From positions 62,001 through 126,000 of the forward strand of contig NZ_FRCD01000011.1 in NCBI RefSeq assembly GCF_900142785.1: a DNA stretch of 64,000 nt, given 5' to 3'. Position 1 is the first letter of the stretch; each line of letters opens with the position of its first letter. The DNA is from Chryseobacterium carnipullorum. GTDB lineage: Bacteria; Bacteroidota; Bacteroidia; Flavobacteriales; Weeksellaceae. Shown piece after piece: positions 25,032-34,632 of the stretch. Both the position numbers and the translations under genes were made by a program. The notes beneath the pieces are model-generated. The model ran no database searches, had not been told where the DNA came from, and saw nothing but the letters and a program-made list of their open reading frames with translations.

Positions 25032-26009
25032 ATGAAATATTTAAAACATTCAGCATTCCTGATTGCATCTGCAATAGTATTCGTTTCATGCATGGATAAG
25101 AACGGGAAAGAAAAAACCGGCCAATCTGTAAAAACAGAAAAATCATCCAAAAAGCACTGGCCCAACGGCGCCCAACTGGTTATTTCAGTATCCATGCAGT
25201 TTGAAACAGGTGGACAACCTGAAGGCGCAGAAAGCCCGTTCAGTGGAACTCCTCTTCCTAAAGGACAACCAGATCTGGCTGCGGAAAGCTGGTATCGCTA
25301 CGGAGCCAATGAAGGCATCTACCGCATGCTTGATCTTTGGAAAAAATACGATATTAAAGTAACTTCTCACGTAGTAGGGTCTGCTGCCGAAAGATATCCG
25401 GAGATTGCAAAAGCCATTGCAACAGGAGGACATGAAATTGCTGCCCACGGCATGATCTGGGATAATCAGTGGAACAAAAACTATGCAGATGAATTAAAAT
25501 TTGTAAAAGACGGAGTAGAAACAGTAAAAAAAATCACCGGACAAAAAGCAGTAGGCTATAACTGCAACTGGCTCAGAAGAAGCCCGAATACCTTAAAAGT
25601 CCTTCAGGAAGCAGGGCTTCTTTATCACATCGATGATCTGAGCCGTGATGAGCCGTTTATCACCAAAGTGAACGGGAAAAACTTTGTGGTCATGCCGTAT
25701 ACCCTTCGGAATAATGATATTGTGAATATAGAAGGGAAAAACTGGAGTCCTGATCAGTTTCTGGCGCAGTTAAAATTCGAGTTTGACCGTTTGTATGAGG
25801 AAGGAGCTTCAAAAAGAAGGATGATGAGCATCAGTTTTCATGACAGAATTGGAGGTACCCCGGCAATGGTTCATGCGATGGAAGAATTTATTAAATATAC
25901 TCAGGAAAAACAGGGTGTTGTTTTTATGCGTAAAGATGATATTGCCAAAATGGTGGTAAACGATCCCGCAACTCCCATCGATACTAGTGAGGAAAAGTAT
26001 AATAATTAG
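25032..26009 (+). CDS. Polysaccharide deacetylase-family lipoprotein (PuuE/allantoinase-like)
   Basis: 325 residues. Lipoprotein signal with lipobox 'VFVSC' (Cys21). The NodB-like domain resembles the PuuE group: 'QLVISVSMQFETGGQPEG' matches their 'V.F....EGGE' start, then 'VTSHVVGSAAERYPEIAKAIATGGHEIAAHG' with the metal-binding H-E-I-A-A-H. It probably hydrolyses a C-N amide bond, in a sugar or a ureide-type compound. Lipid anchoring makes the substrate extracytoplasmic. DoxX follows after 69 bp, and an AraC regulator is divergent. Confidence 0.82.
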   Translation: MKYLKHSAFLIASAIVFVSCMDKNGKEKTGQSVKTEKSSKKHWPNGAQLVISVSMQFETGGQPEGAESPFSGTPLPKGQPDLAAESWYRYGANEGIYRMLDLWKKYDIKVTSHVVGSAAERYPEIAKAIATGGHEIAAHGMIWDNQWNKNYADELKFVKDGVETVKKITGQKAVGYNCNWLRRSPNTLKVLQEAGLLYHIDDLSRDEPFITKVNGKNFVVMPYTLRNNDIVNIEGKNWSPDQFLAQLKFEFDRLYEEGASKRRMMSISFHDRIGGTPAMVHAMEEFIKYTQEKQGVVFMRKDDIAKMVVNDPATPIDTSEEKYNN

Positions 26010-26078
26010 TATCCGTACGATTTTGTTTGAATGAACTGAAATCTTCCTTTCCAAAAAATCAATTTAAAAATCAATACG

Positions 26079-26468
26079 ATGAATAAAAATATCGCTTATT
26101 TTCTTTTACGGTTGTCCATGGGGGTGAATCTTTTGGGCCATGGTCTTGCCAGAATTCCTAAACTTTCTGTTTTTGCAGACGGAATGACGAAAGGTTTTGA
26201 AAAAAGCTGGCTTCCTCAGCCATGGGTACAGATATTCAGTACTACACTACCCTTTCTTGAGTTTGGTATTGGCCTGATGCTTATTCTTGGTTTTAAAACC
26301 CGTCTCGCTAATTTTGCAGGAGCAGGACTCATCATCATGCTGCTTTTTGGAAGCAGTACGGTTGAAAACTGGGAAGCCATGGGTATACAGATGATTTATG
26401 CAGTATTCTTTTACATTCTGATCAGCAGATTAGAAGATAACTGCTATTGTGTGGATCCTAAAATATAA
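26079..26468 (+). CDS. DoxX-family membrane protein
   Basis: 129 residues, four transmembrane helices, with the DoxX pattern 'LLRLSMGVNLLGHGLARIPK' and 'FLEFGIGLMLILGFKTRLA'. DoxX proteins are linked to respiratory and redox functions; the exact role here is unknown. Likely cotranscribed with the deacetylase. A strong terminator follows. Confidence 0.85.
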   Translation: MNKNIAYFLLRLSMGVNLLGHGLARIPKLSVFADGMTKGFEKSWLPQPWVQIFSTTLPFLEFGIGLMLILGFKTRLANFAGAGLIIMLLFGSSTVENWEAMGIQMIYAVFFYILISRLEDNCYCVDPKI

Positions 26469-26478
26469 TTTTTTGAAA

Positions 26479-26513
26479 AGGGACAGAAATTAAAATCTGT
26501 CCCTCTATTTTTT
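26479..26513 (+). terminator. Intrinsic terminator after doxX
   Basis: agggacaga (26479-26487) pairs with tctgtccct (26496-26504), followed by ctatttttttag. Confidence 0.8.
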
Positions 26514-26646
26514 TAGATTTTATCTTGTAAGACTTTATCTGTAAGTGTTTTAATGATTTTTAAAATCACCTGATTTTCTTGATTTATTTCTATTAATAAA
26601 ACAGTATAGGTACCACATTTTCAAATTTACAATCATAAAGGCATAG

Positions 26647-26856
<210 letters not shown>

Positions 26857-26889
26857 TTATAATTGAAGCTTTTACTGAGTATCAAATAG

Positions 26890-26924
26890 AAAAACGGTCA
26901 GAAAATATTTTTCTGACCGTTTTT
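26890..26924. terminator. Bidirectional terminator, 16-bp perfect stem
   Basis: aaaaacggtcagaaaa (26890-26905), loop tat, exact complement at 26909-26924. A- and T-runs on either side allow it to serve both the plus-strand small membrane gene and the minus-strand thioredoxin gene. Confidence 0.88.
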
Positions 26925-26938
26925 TATATTTTTATACT

Positions 26939-27445
26939 TTATTTTGAAGTAAAATAGTTGTAGATCAATTCTTCCAGCTCCTTGCCATGAAGATTTTTAG
27001 CAATAATTATCCCTTCTCCATTGATGACAACATTAAAAGGAAGTTCCTCAATTTCGTAAGCTTTTGCCACCGGGCTTTTCCAGAATTTCAGATCACTCAC
27101 CTGAATCCATTTGATGCCGAAGCGGTCTATCGCTTTTTGCCAGCTCTCTTTATTTTTATCTAAAGAAACACCGAGGATTTCAAACTTCTGCCCTTTCACC
27201 TGTTCAGAGAAAGTTTCATATAACGCTTTAAGTTCAGGCTGCTCCCCGACACACGGAGCGCACCAGGTAGCCCAAAAGTCGATCAGTACCATTTTTCCTT
27301 TTAATGATGAAAGGGAAAAAGAACTGCCATCCGTTCTGGACAGAGTAATTTCCGGAGCCTGTTGTCCGATTTCTATTTTAGATTGTTGTGCGGTGAAATA
27401 GCCCGTAAAAATCAGTACAGAAAAGAAGGTTATAAAAGCTCTCAT
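26939..27445 (-). CDS. Exported TlpA-type thioredoxin-like protein
   Basis: 168 residues. Signal peptide (MRAFITFFSVLIFTGYFTAQ, then QSK). The thioredoxin fold carries 'WATWCAPC' with Cys62/Cys65, followed by the TlpA/ResA-like 'LGVSLDKNKESWQKAI' insertion and the cis-Pro region 'ELPFNVVI'. It should act as a thiol-disulfide oxidoreductase outside the cytoplasm. It follows the secreted rhodanese gene with a single base between stop and start, so they form one operon and may share a sulfur substrate. Confidence 0.88.
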   Translation of the reverse strand: MRAFITFFSVLIFTGYFTAQQSKIEIGQQAPEITLSRTDGSSFSLSSLKGKMVLIDFWATWCAPCVGEQPELKALYETFSEQVKGQKFEILGVSLDKNKESWQKAIDRFGIKWIQVSDLKFWKSPVAKAYEIEELPFNVVINGEGIIIAKNLHGKELEELIYNYFTSK

Positions 27446-27446
27446 A

Positions 27447-27881
27447 TTAATCGTTTGTAGGATAATCTTTATCCAGCCAATCTGCTTTGATGTTTTTTGG
27501 AAGGTTTAAGAGTTTGGCATTTTTGAATCCCATTTCCTGTAACAATTTAAAGGCAGGACGAATGTTCGGACATTTTACAAAGGGACAGCATCCGCAATAA
27601 ATAACCACTTCCTTTCCTTTAGGAATATTTTTAAGATAGTTTCTTAATTTTTCAAGATTTTCAGGTTCATGGGTAGGACCAATATCCACTGAACCTTTGA
27701 TAATGGCTTCCGGACCAACGGAAATAATCACCACATCTTTTGTTTTATTTTCGGTAATTCTTGCTGCCAGAAGCGCCGGATCCATAAGCTGACTTTCATT
27801 CCAGGGATCCTGTTTTTGCTGGGCAGAAAACTGGCTGAACATAGAGCATACCAGAAAAGCCATCATAAACAAATATTTCAT
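27447..27881 (-). CDS. Exported rhodanese-like protein
   Basis: 144 residues. Signal peptide ending near 'FSAQQK'. A rhodanese-type domain with active loop 'VIYCGCCPFVKCPN' (Cys96, 98, 99 and 104), richer in cysteine than the usual C-R-x-G-x-R loop. It could carry persulfide or bind metal. A TATCTTTG -7 element is at 27896-27903. First gene of a two-gene operon with the thioredoxin-like protein. Confidence 0.8.
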   Translation of the reverse strand: MKYLFMMAFLVCSMFSQFSAQQKQDPWNESQLMDPALLAARITENKTKDVVIISVGPEAIIKGSVDIGPTHEPENLEKLRNYLKNIPKGKEVVIYCGCCPFVKCPNIRPAFKLLQEMGFKNAKLLNLPKNIKADWLDKDYPTND

Positions 27882-27895
27882 TTTTCTAATTTTAA

Positions 27896-27903
27896 CAAAG
27901 ATA
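27896..27903 (-). promoter_or_regulatory. -7 promoter element of the rhodanese-thioredoxin operon
   Basis: TATCTTTG on the minus strand, 15 bp before the ATG at 27881. Confidence 0.4.
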
Positions 27904-28030
27904 TGAATTTAGCGGTGAGCTTTATGATGAGCATAATGATGTTTGACGCTTTTTAAGCGATCTGAGTCCAAATATTTTATATATTTATTCTAGAATACAG
28001 AGTACGTACCAACAAAAGCAAATCAATACA

Positions 28031-29707
28031 ATGGAAGAAAAATTCCACCCTGATGTTATCATTGTAGGCACCGGATTAGCCGGGCTCACGGCTGCTATGG
28101 AAATTACCAATATCGGGAAAAAAGTACTTCTTCTGGACCAGGAAACAGAACAGAATATCGGCGGACAGGCATTCTGGTCGTTTGGAGGGCTTTTTCTGGT
28201 CAATTCTCCGCAGCAACGCAGATTAGGAATTAAGGATTCTTATGAGCTTGCCCTTCAGGACTGGAAAGGAACAGCAGGATTTGACCGTAAAGAGGATTAC
28301 TGGCCAAGGAAATGGGCTGAAGCCTACCTTAAATTTGCTGCCTATGAAAAGTACAGCTACATTTCTAAACTGGGAATCAAACTGATGTTTATGGTAGGAT
28401 GGGCAGAACGAGGAGACGGATCAGCAACGGGTCATGGAAATTCTGTACCCCGTTTTCATGTCAGCTGGGGAACCGGAACCGGTGTTGTGAAACCTTTTGT
28501 AGATAAAGCGTATGAAGCTCAAGAAAAAGGGCTCTTGCAAATGAAATTCAGGCATAGAGTGACTGAACTTATTCTGGAAAATGATAAAATCAAAGGTGTT
28601 AAGGGCGACATCCTTGAAAATGACGATAAAGAAAGAGGGGCTGCTACCAATAGAAACATCCTATCACCATTTGAATATCGCGCCGCTCATACCATTGTTG
28701 CCTCCGGAGGAATAGGGGCCAACCATGAATTGGTGCGGAAAAACTGGCCGGAAAGATTAGGAAAAGCTCCCGAAAATATGATATGTGGTGTTCCTGCCTA
28801 TGTAGACGGCAAAATGATTGGGATTACAGAAAATTCCGGAGCACATATTATCAATCCGGACAGAATGTGGCATTATACGGAAGGGATACAGAACTGGAAT
28901 CCGATATGGCCGAAACATGGCATCAGAATATTGCCTGGTCCTTCTTCCCTGTGGTTCGATGCTAAAGGTAACCGTTTTCCCGCTCCTTTCCTGCCTGGAT
29001 TTGATACATTGGGAACTCTTAAACATATACAGAATACAGGATTTTCCTATTCCTGGTTTATTTTGACCCAGAAAATTATTAAAAAAGAATTTGCTCTTTC
29101 AGGATCGGAACAGAATCCGGATATTACCAATAAAGACTATACTCTTTTTCTGAAAAGGATCTTTGGAAAAAAAGCGCAGGGACCTGTAGAAGCTTTCAAG
29201 GAGCATGGAAAGGATTTTATTGTTTCGGATGATCTGCAGGATCTTGTCAAAAGGATGAATGAGCTGTCGGGTGATCATCTTTTGAATTATGAAAAAATTA
29301 AAGAACAGATCGAAGCCAGAGACCGGGAACTGGACCATAAGTTTTCGAAAGATACTCAGGTGAATTATATCCGTAATACAAGAAATTATATAGGAGATCA
29401 ACTCAGTCGTGTGGCCGCTCCGCATAAGATATTAGATCCTAAAAATGGTCCCCTGATCGCTGTGCGCCTCAATATTCTGACCCGAAAAACACTGGGCGGA
29501 ATAAAAACCAATCTTAACGGCCAGGTTTTAAGAGAAGATGACACGGTGATTGAAGGTCTTTACGCAGCAGGAGAAGCCGCTGGTTTTGGAGGAGGAGGAA
29601 TGCATGGCTACCGGGCTCTGGAAGGAACATTTCTCGGGGGTTGTATCTTTTCCGGAATGAAAGCCGGACAATATATTGCCGGGCTAAAAAAGAATTCTGA
29701 TTCTTAA
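28031..29707 (+). CDS. FAD-binding dehydrogenase (fumarate reductase / ketosteroid dehydrogenase fold)
   Basis: 558 residues. N-terminal dinucleotide-binding motif 'VIIVGTGLAGLTAAMEI', then 'IGGQAFWSFGGLF', and a C-terminal FAD-closing block 'EGLYAAGEAAGFGGGGMHGYRALEGTFLGGCIFSG'. This matches the soluble FAD-binding dehydrogenase family related to 3-oxosteroid-1-dehydrogenases. The natural substrate is unknown. An SDR oxidoreductase follows after 70 bp and may act in the same conversion. Confidence 0.88.
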   Translation: MEEKFHPDVIIVGTGLAGLTAAMEITNIGKKVLLLDQETEQNIGGQAFWSFGGLFLVNSPQQRRLGIKDSYELALQDWKGTAGFDRKEDYWPRKWAEAYLKFAAYEKYSYISKLGIKLMFMVGWAERGDGSATGHGNSVPRFHVSWGTGTGVVKPFVDKAYEAQEKGLLQMKFRHRVTELILENDKIKGVKGDILENDDKERGAATNRNILSPFEYRAAHTIVASGGIGANHELVRKNWPERLGKAPENMICGVPAYVDGKMIGITENSGAHIINPDRMWHYTEGIQNWNPIWPKHGIRILPGPSSLWFDAKGNRFPAPFLPGFDTLGTLKHIQNTGFSYSWFILTQKIIKKEFALSGSEQNPDITNKDYTLFLKRIFGKKAQGPVEAFKEHGKDFIVSDDLQDLVKRMNELSGDHLLNYEKIKEQIEARDRELDHKFSKDTQVNYIRNTRNYIGDQLSRVAAPHKILDPKNGPLIAVRLNILTRKTLGGIKTNLNGQVLREDDTVIEGLYAAGEAAGFGGGGMHGYRALEGTFLGGCIFSGMKAGQYIAGLKKNSDS

Positions 29708-29777
29708 AAGGCGAATAAACCATCTTGCTTTGTAAGCAAATGATGAATTTTTTGAAAGTCTGTATTGAAACATTAAG

Positions 29778-30590
29778 ATGAAAAAAATGAACACATATTT
29801 CGATAACAAGGTGGTTTGGGTCACCGGAGCTTCATCAGGGATCGGAGAAGCTCTCGTTAATGAGCTGGCGGCAAAGAGCAGTGCGAAAATCATTCTTTCC
29901 TCAAGAAATAAAGATCTTTTGTATGCTGTTGCGGAAAAGGCAGGATTAAATGCCAACCGTTTCGCTGTACTTCCTCTGGATCTGGAAGATTATAAAAAAA
30001 TGCCTGATATTGCAGCTGAAGCAATAGAACAATTTGGAAAAATTGATATCCTGATCAATAATGCCGGGCTCTCCCAGCGATCTTTGGCTATGGATACGGA
30101 TATAGAAGTTGATAAACGTTTAATGGATATCGATTTTATTGGTACTGTCGCCCTTACGAAGGCGATTCTTCCTTATATGATCAGGAATGGCGGCGGACAT
30201 ATTGCAGTCGTTTCCAGTCTGATGGGCGTTTTCGGAGCTCCGATGCGCAGCAGTTATGCCGCTGCAAAACATGCCCTTCATGTTTTTTTTGATTCGTTGC
30301 GTGCTGAATTATATACAAAGAATATCATCGTGACCATAATCTGCCCGGGCTTTGTACAGACCAATATTTCGATCAATGCGGTGATTGGTAACGGCTCGCT
30401 ACAGGGAACGATGGATGATGCTACGGAGAAAGGAATGCCTGCCGATATTTTTGCCGGAAAAATGCTTGCGGCGATCGGAAAAAAGAAAAATCAGGCTTCT
30501 ATTGGTGGACAGGAAGTGATGGGAACCTATCTTAAAAGGTTCTTTCCTGCGCTTCTGGCCAAAATTGTCCTTAAGGCCAAAGTGGTGTGA
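29778..30590 (+). CDS. Short-chain dehydrogenase/reductase
   Basis: 270 residues. Classical SDR motifs: 'TGASSGIG' (cofactor), 'NNAG', catalytic Ser in 'VVSSLMG' and 'YAAAKHA' (Y-x3-K). 'SSRNKDLL' with an Arg after strand 2 suggests NADP(H). The opening resembles DHRS7-like reductases. The substrate cannot be told. Probably cotranscribed with the flavoprotein upstream. Confidence 0.88.
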   Translation: MKKMNTYFDNKVVWVTGASSGIGEALVNELAAKSSAKIILSSRNKDLLYAVAEKAGLNANRFAVLPLDLEDYKKMPDIAAEAIEQFGKIDILINNAGLSQRSLAMDTDIEVDKRLMDIDFIGTVALTKAILPYMIRNGGGHIAVVSSLMGVFGAPMRSSYAAAKHALHVFFDSLRAELYTKNIIVTIICPGFVQTNISINAVIGNGSLQGTMDDATEKGMPADIFAGKMLAAIGKKKNQASIGGQEVMGTYLKRFFPALLAKIVLKAKVV

Positions 30591-30703
30591 TGTCTGGAAG
30601 TTAAAGCTGGCAGAAGAAAGCAATGTTTAAGAGAATAATTACAGCTTAGTTTTATTAATTTTCCCTCGAACAAAACACTTTTTGTAAAGTCTGAAAGAAA
30701 TAA

Positions 30704-30741
30704 AATAGGCTGGTCAAAGTTTAACCCCTGACCAACCTATT
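30704..30741 (-). terminator. Terminator of the broken lipoprotein gene
   Basis: aataggctggtca (30704-30716) pairs with tgaccaacctatt (30729-30741), with one G-U wobble on the minus strand. It overlaps the stop codon at 30740-30742. Confidence 0.65.
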
Positions 30742-31276
30742 ATTTTAATTGATTTTCAGATTCAAACTGCCTCCTTATGGTAAAGAGTTTTTCATCTGCT
30801 TTGAAAACTTTCTGATATAATTTTTGTTTTTCGCGTCCCAATTCAAGCATTTTTTCCTGTGCAGAACGGATTTCTTTTTCTGATTTACTGTATCGCATCA
30901 GTTTCTCCTGTTCTATTTCCTGTCTGGAAAACATAAAAAGGTCTTTCATGACACTGTAATAATTAACAGCCGCTTGTTGTACTTCCTTTCCTTTCTGAAT
31001 ACCTTCAGTATTCGCTTTTTCAATGTCTTTAATGATCGTATTGAATTCTGCTTCCTCCTTGTCAATAATATACAGCGCTTTTGTATAATCATGCGCAATA
31101 AGATCGTCCAGTTTAACAGACTCAAATCCTTTTTTACCGATTAGCATGGCAGATGTCTGGGATTCTTTTTTATCCAGAAATGATTGAAAATTTTAGGCAT
31201 TTTTATTATTGCAGGAATAAAGAACGGTAAACACAGAAATAATCAGAAAGATCTTCAAAGATATTTTACAGACCAT
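30740..31276 (-). pseudogene. Lipoprotein gene interrupted by an in-frame TAA
   Basis: From the ATG at 31276 the minus strand encodes a complete lipoprotein signal (MVCKISLKIFLIISVFTVLY, lipobox Cys22) then 'NNKNA' and a TAA at 31195-31193. The same frame continues without break through 14 codons into a 135-codon open frame (from Met 31147) with helical, charged sequence. An intact gene would give about 177 residues. Reading frame and signal agree exactly, so a nonsense change is the simplest reading; a sequencing error is possible. Family not recognised. Confidence 0.7.
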
Positions 31277-31320
31277 AGGAATCAATTTAAAAAATCAATT
31301 AAGGTAATGAAGCCGTTTTG

Positions 31321-32313
31321 TTAACGGCTGGGAACCTGCGCTTTGTCGTAGATTAATCCTTCAAACTTCAGTTCATTCCAAAAATCTGCAGGAATGATCG
31401 CATGAAGTCCTTCTATATTATCTTTGACCTGTTCCGTTTTACTGGCTCCGGGAATTATGGAAGCAAATTCATCAGAAGCTAATACAAAATGCAGTGCGGC
31501 ATGTACAATATCGGTATTGTATTTTTTGGCGACTTCGGATATTCTTGCCCGTTTTTCTGCCATTCCTTTTGGAATAACGTCTTTGTAATTATATCTTTCT
31601 TTTCCGGCAATATACCCTGAATTATATCCTGCACCGGAGACCAGTTTTACGCCTGCTTTTTTAACTGCCGGAAGAAGCCTGTCAACTGCATCTTCATGTT
31701 CTAAGATTGAATATTGTGTTGCTGAAAGACAGATGTCTGGATCTGCGGATTCAATACAGTCTAAAATGGGTTCAATTTTATTTACACCCATTCCCCATGC
31801 TTTGATGATTCCCTGATCACGCAGTTCGGAAAGAACTTTGAATGCTCCTTCTCTGGCCTGTTTCAGAAAATAAGGATAACGGTCTCCTACCTGATCTTCA
31901 GAAAGGTCATGAACATAAACAATATCAATATGACTGAGCCCTGTTCTCTGCAGACTGTCCGCAACAGATCGCTTGATTGCATCGGCGGTATAATCATGTT
32001 TAAAATCATAGTTCAATGGTTTTTTCCACATGGTGGGTGGCACTTCGGATTCCGGAACTTCATGAAAAAGTCTTCCTACCTTTGTTGAAAATATAAAATC
32101 GTTTCTGTCTTTATCTCTGAGAAAATTTCCGAATCTACGCTCACTTTTTGTAAGTCCATACCACGGCGAGGTATCGAAGTACCGGATTCCCATCTCCCAG
32201 GCCTCCTGAAGTATCTGATGAGATTTTTCATCACTTATATTTTCAAAGGCAGTTCCGATGGCCACCCCGCCTAATCCTAATCTGTGCTTTTCCGTTAAAA
32301 CGTCTGTTTTCAT
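31321..32313 (-). CDS. Aldo/keto reductase (aldose/pyridoxal dehydrogenase-like)
   Basis: 330 residues of the AKR TIM barrel: 'LGLGGVAIGT', 'YFDTSPWYGLTKSERRFG' (catalytic Asp and Tyr), 'STKVGR' (Lys) and 'IDIVYVHD' (His). Its N-terminal pattern and 'KPLNYDFKHDYTADAIKRS' resemble the D-threo-aldose 1-dehydrogenase / pyridoxal dehydrogenase group. The substrate is uncertain. Monocistronic as far as seen. Confidence 0.85.
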   Translation of the reverse strand: MKTDVLTEKHRLGLGGVAIGTAFENISDEKSHQILQEAWEMGIRYFDTSPWYGLTKSERRFGNFLRDKDRNDFIFSTKVGRLFHEVPESEVPPTMWKKPLNYDFKHDYTADAIKRSVADSLQRTGLSHIDIVYVHDLSEDQVGDRYPYFLKQAREGAFKVLSELRDQGIIKAWGMGVNKIEPILDCIESADPDICLSATQYSILEHEDAVDRLLPAVKKAGVKLVSGAGYNSGYIAGKERYNYKDVIPKGMAEKRARISEVAKKYNTDIVHAALHFVLASDEFASIIPGASKTEQVKDNIEGLHAIIPADFWNELKFEGLIYDKAQVPSR

Positions 32314-32594
32314 ATGATTCTATTTAAGTATTGGTCATAAGCAAGATGCAAACATCGTGCAGACCTGTATTCAGTACATCATTTGCGGAGACCTTGGATC
32401 AGATTAAAAGCACTGTTTAATCATAGAAAATATACCCTATAAAAATTTATAAGAAAAATTTAAAAGTTACCAAAAACACTGACTTACAGTTTGTTATTTA
32501 ACTCTTATGTCGTTTTCTTGCTTCCCGGGACGAAATTTTTATAAAGATATTTCATAAATTTACGAAACCATTACGGTTTTAAATTGGTTCCCAG

Positions 32595-34439
32595 GTGAAA
32601 ATTCACAATAAAAAAAAGTATTTAAGCTTTCTGAAATTTAAAAGAGACTTTCAGGAGTACGGACTGGAAAAGGCACGCAGCTATGAGCTTATTCTTCACT
32701 GGCTGAATAACAGACTCAGCAGGAATCAGTTTCTGGTGCTCTCGGGAATTCTTGTGGGATGTACTGCCGGTCTTGCCGGAGTAATCCTGAAAACACTTGT
32801 CCATACCATTCACAATTTTATTACGCATATTCATTTTGAGTATCAGATTCTGTTTTATATTGTTTTTCCTTTTTTAGGGATTGTGCTGACAACAGGGATT
32901 GTAATTACTTTGTTTAAAGGGCAGGATAGAAAAGGAATTGGTGCGATCCTGTATGAAATTGCCCAGAATTCAAGTATCGTAGCTTCGGTAAAAATGTATT
33001 CTCAGGTCATTCAGAGTGCGGTAACGGTTGGTCTTGGGGGTTCTGCAGGGCTGGAAAGTCCGATAGCCGTTACGGGAGCCGCAATTGGTTCTAATTATGC
33101 ACAAACTTACAGGCTTAGTTATAAAGAACGGACACTTCTATTGGCGGCAGGTGCTACAGCCGGAATCGCTTCTGCATTCAATGCTCCGATTGCCGGGATC
33201 ATGTTTGCTTTTGAAATCCTTTTAACGGGTGTGGTGTTTACAGATTTTATTCCTCTTGTGGTAGCAGCGGTCTGTGGCAGTCTTTTATCCAGAATTTTGC
33301 TTCAGGAAGATATCCTTTTCAGGTTTTATACCAGAGAGCCTTTTAATTATAAAAATGTACCTTATTACCTTATTCTGGGGATTGTAACCGGATTGTACGC
33401 CCGTTATTTTGTCGTTATTTCCCAAAAAGTAGAGCATTTTATCAAGGGACTAAAATTGTCCAGAATGCGTAAAGCGATGTTTGGAGGTTTGGTACTTTCG
33501 CTGTTATGCGTTCTTTTTCCTCCGTTGTTCGGGGAAGGATATGAAACAGTAAAGGCATTTACCAATGGAAGTACCCACTCTATCATCAGAAACAGCTTTT
33601 TCAGATATTTTGAGATTGGCGACTGGACCATCATTATATTTTTGGTGCTGGTATGCCTTTTAAAAGCTTTTGCGACGTCTTTTACCATCTTCAGCGGAGG
33701 TAATGGCGGAAACTTTGCCCCGTCTCTTTTTGCGGGCGGTACCGTAGGTTATTTGTTTGCATTGGTTTGCCAGCATATCGGGTTTACAGATGTCCCGGTG
33801 ACGAATCTTGTTCTGGTCGGAATGGCAGGAGCAATGAGCGGTGTGCTTTATGCGCCGCTTACCGCTATATTCCTGATCGCTGAGTCCAGTTTTGGATATG
33901 ATCTTTTTATTCCATTGATGATTGTTTCCATTATTTCTTATCTTATTGCCAAATGGTTCTCTCCGATCTCTCCGGAACTTAAATCTCTGGCTGATCAGGG
34001 AAAAATATTCACGAACAAACATGATAAAAACCTTCTTTTTGCTTTAAGAACGGAAGATTTTATCGACCAATATTCTGAAACGATCAATGAAAATGCTTCG
34101 GTGACAGAATTATTCGAACTGGTAAAAAATGGAAATAAAAATATTTTTGCAGCGGTTGATGAAGCCGGGAAACTGAAAGGTATTCTTACTCTGGATGATA
34201 TCCGCCCTTATCTTTTTAACAAAGAAATGGATCATCTGCAAACTGTGGCTCAGATTATGAAAGCCCCACCCGCGGTAATTTATCCTGAAAATCAACCTTT
34301 GGAAATCCTCCAGATTTTTGATGATACGGGCGTATGGAATCTTCCTGTAACCAATGAATATAATGATTTTGTAGGATTTATCTCAAAATCTTCTATCCTG
34401 ATGAGCTACAGACAGCTTTTAAAAGAATATTCTGATTAA
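32595..34439 (+). CDS. ClC-family chloride channel/transporter with CBS domains
   Basis: 614 residues from a GTG start (32595). Around ten membrane helices from residue 47. Selectivity-filter motifs: 'GSAGLESPIAVTG' (in place of G-K-E-G-P, with the gating Glu kept) and 'GGNGGNFAPSLFAGG'. The last ~150 residues form a CBS pair ('TEDFIDQYSETINENASVTELFELV' and 'VAQIMKAPPAVIYPENQPLEILQIF'). It moves chloride, probably in exchange for protons. Two hairpin terminators follow. Confidence 0.9.
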   Translation: MKIHNKKKYLSFLKFKRDFQEYGLEKARSYELILHWLNNRLSRNQFLVLSGILVGCTAGLAGVILKTLVHTIHNFITHIHFEYQILFYIVFPFLGIVLTTGIVITLFKGQDRKGIGAILYEIAQNSSIVASVKMYSQVIQSAVTVGLGGSAGLESPIAVTGAAIGSNYAQTYRLSYKERTLLLAAGATAGIASAFNAPIAGIMFAFEILLTGVVFTDFIPLVVAAVCGSLLSRILLQEDILFRFYTREPFNYKNVPYYLILGIVTGLYARYFVVISQKVEHFIKGLKLSRMRKAMFGGLVLSLLCVLFPPLFGEGYETVKAFTNGSTHSIIRNSFFRYFEIGDWTIIIFLVLVCLLKAFATSFTIFSGGNGGNFAPSLFAGGTVGYLFALVCQHIGFTDVPVTNLVLVGMAGAMSGVLYAPLTAIFLIAESSFGYDLFIPLMIVSIISYLIAKWFSPISPELKSLADQGKIFTNKHDKNLLFALRTEDFIDQYSETINENASVTELFELVKNGNKNIFAAVDEAGKLKGILTLDDIRPYLFNKEMDHLQTVAQIMKAPPAVIYPENQPLEILQIFDDTGVWNLPVTNEYNDFVGFISKSSILMSYRQLLKEYSD

Positions 34440-34516
34440 TCTTTAAACTTAAAAAAGTCTGTATAATCTGCAAGATCTGCGGTATTTAAAGATAAAATCA
34501 ATGATTTATAATAGAG

Positions 34517-34542
34517 AAAAGCGGTCTTTTGAGGCCGCTTTT
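34517..34542 (+). terminator. Terminator after the ClC gene
   Basis: aaaagcgg (34517-34524) pairs with ccgctttt (34535-34542), extended by G-U pairs. Confidence 0.7.
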
Positions 34543-34564
34543 GTCATGATATTCTTTCTTACTA

Positions 34565-34597
34565 AAAGATCCGTTCAATACAACCGAACGGATCTTT
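34565..34597 (-). terminator. Hairpin between the ClC and aldo/keto reductase genes
   Basis: aaagatccgttc (34565-34576) and its exact complement (34586-34597) around a 9-base loop; on the minus strand it ends in ctttt. Likely terminator of the minus-strand reductase. Confidence 0.75.
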
Positions 34598-34632
34598 ATA
34601 ATTAATTGAAAATGAATACGTTATTCCTGAAT

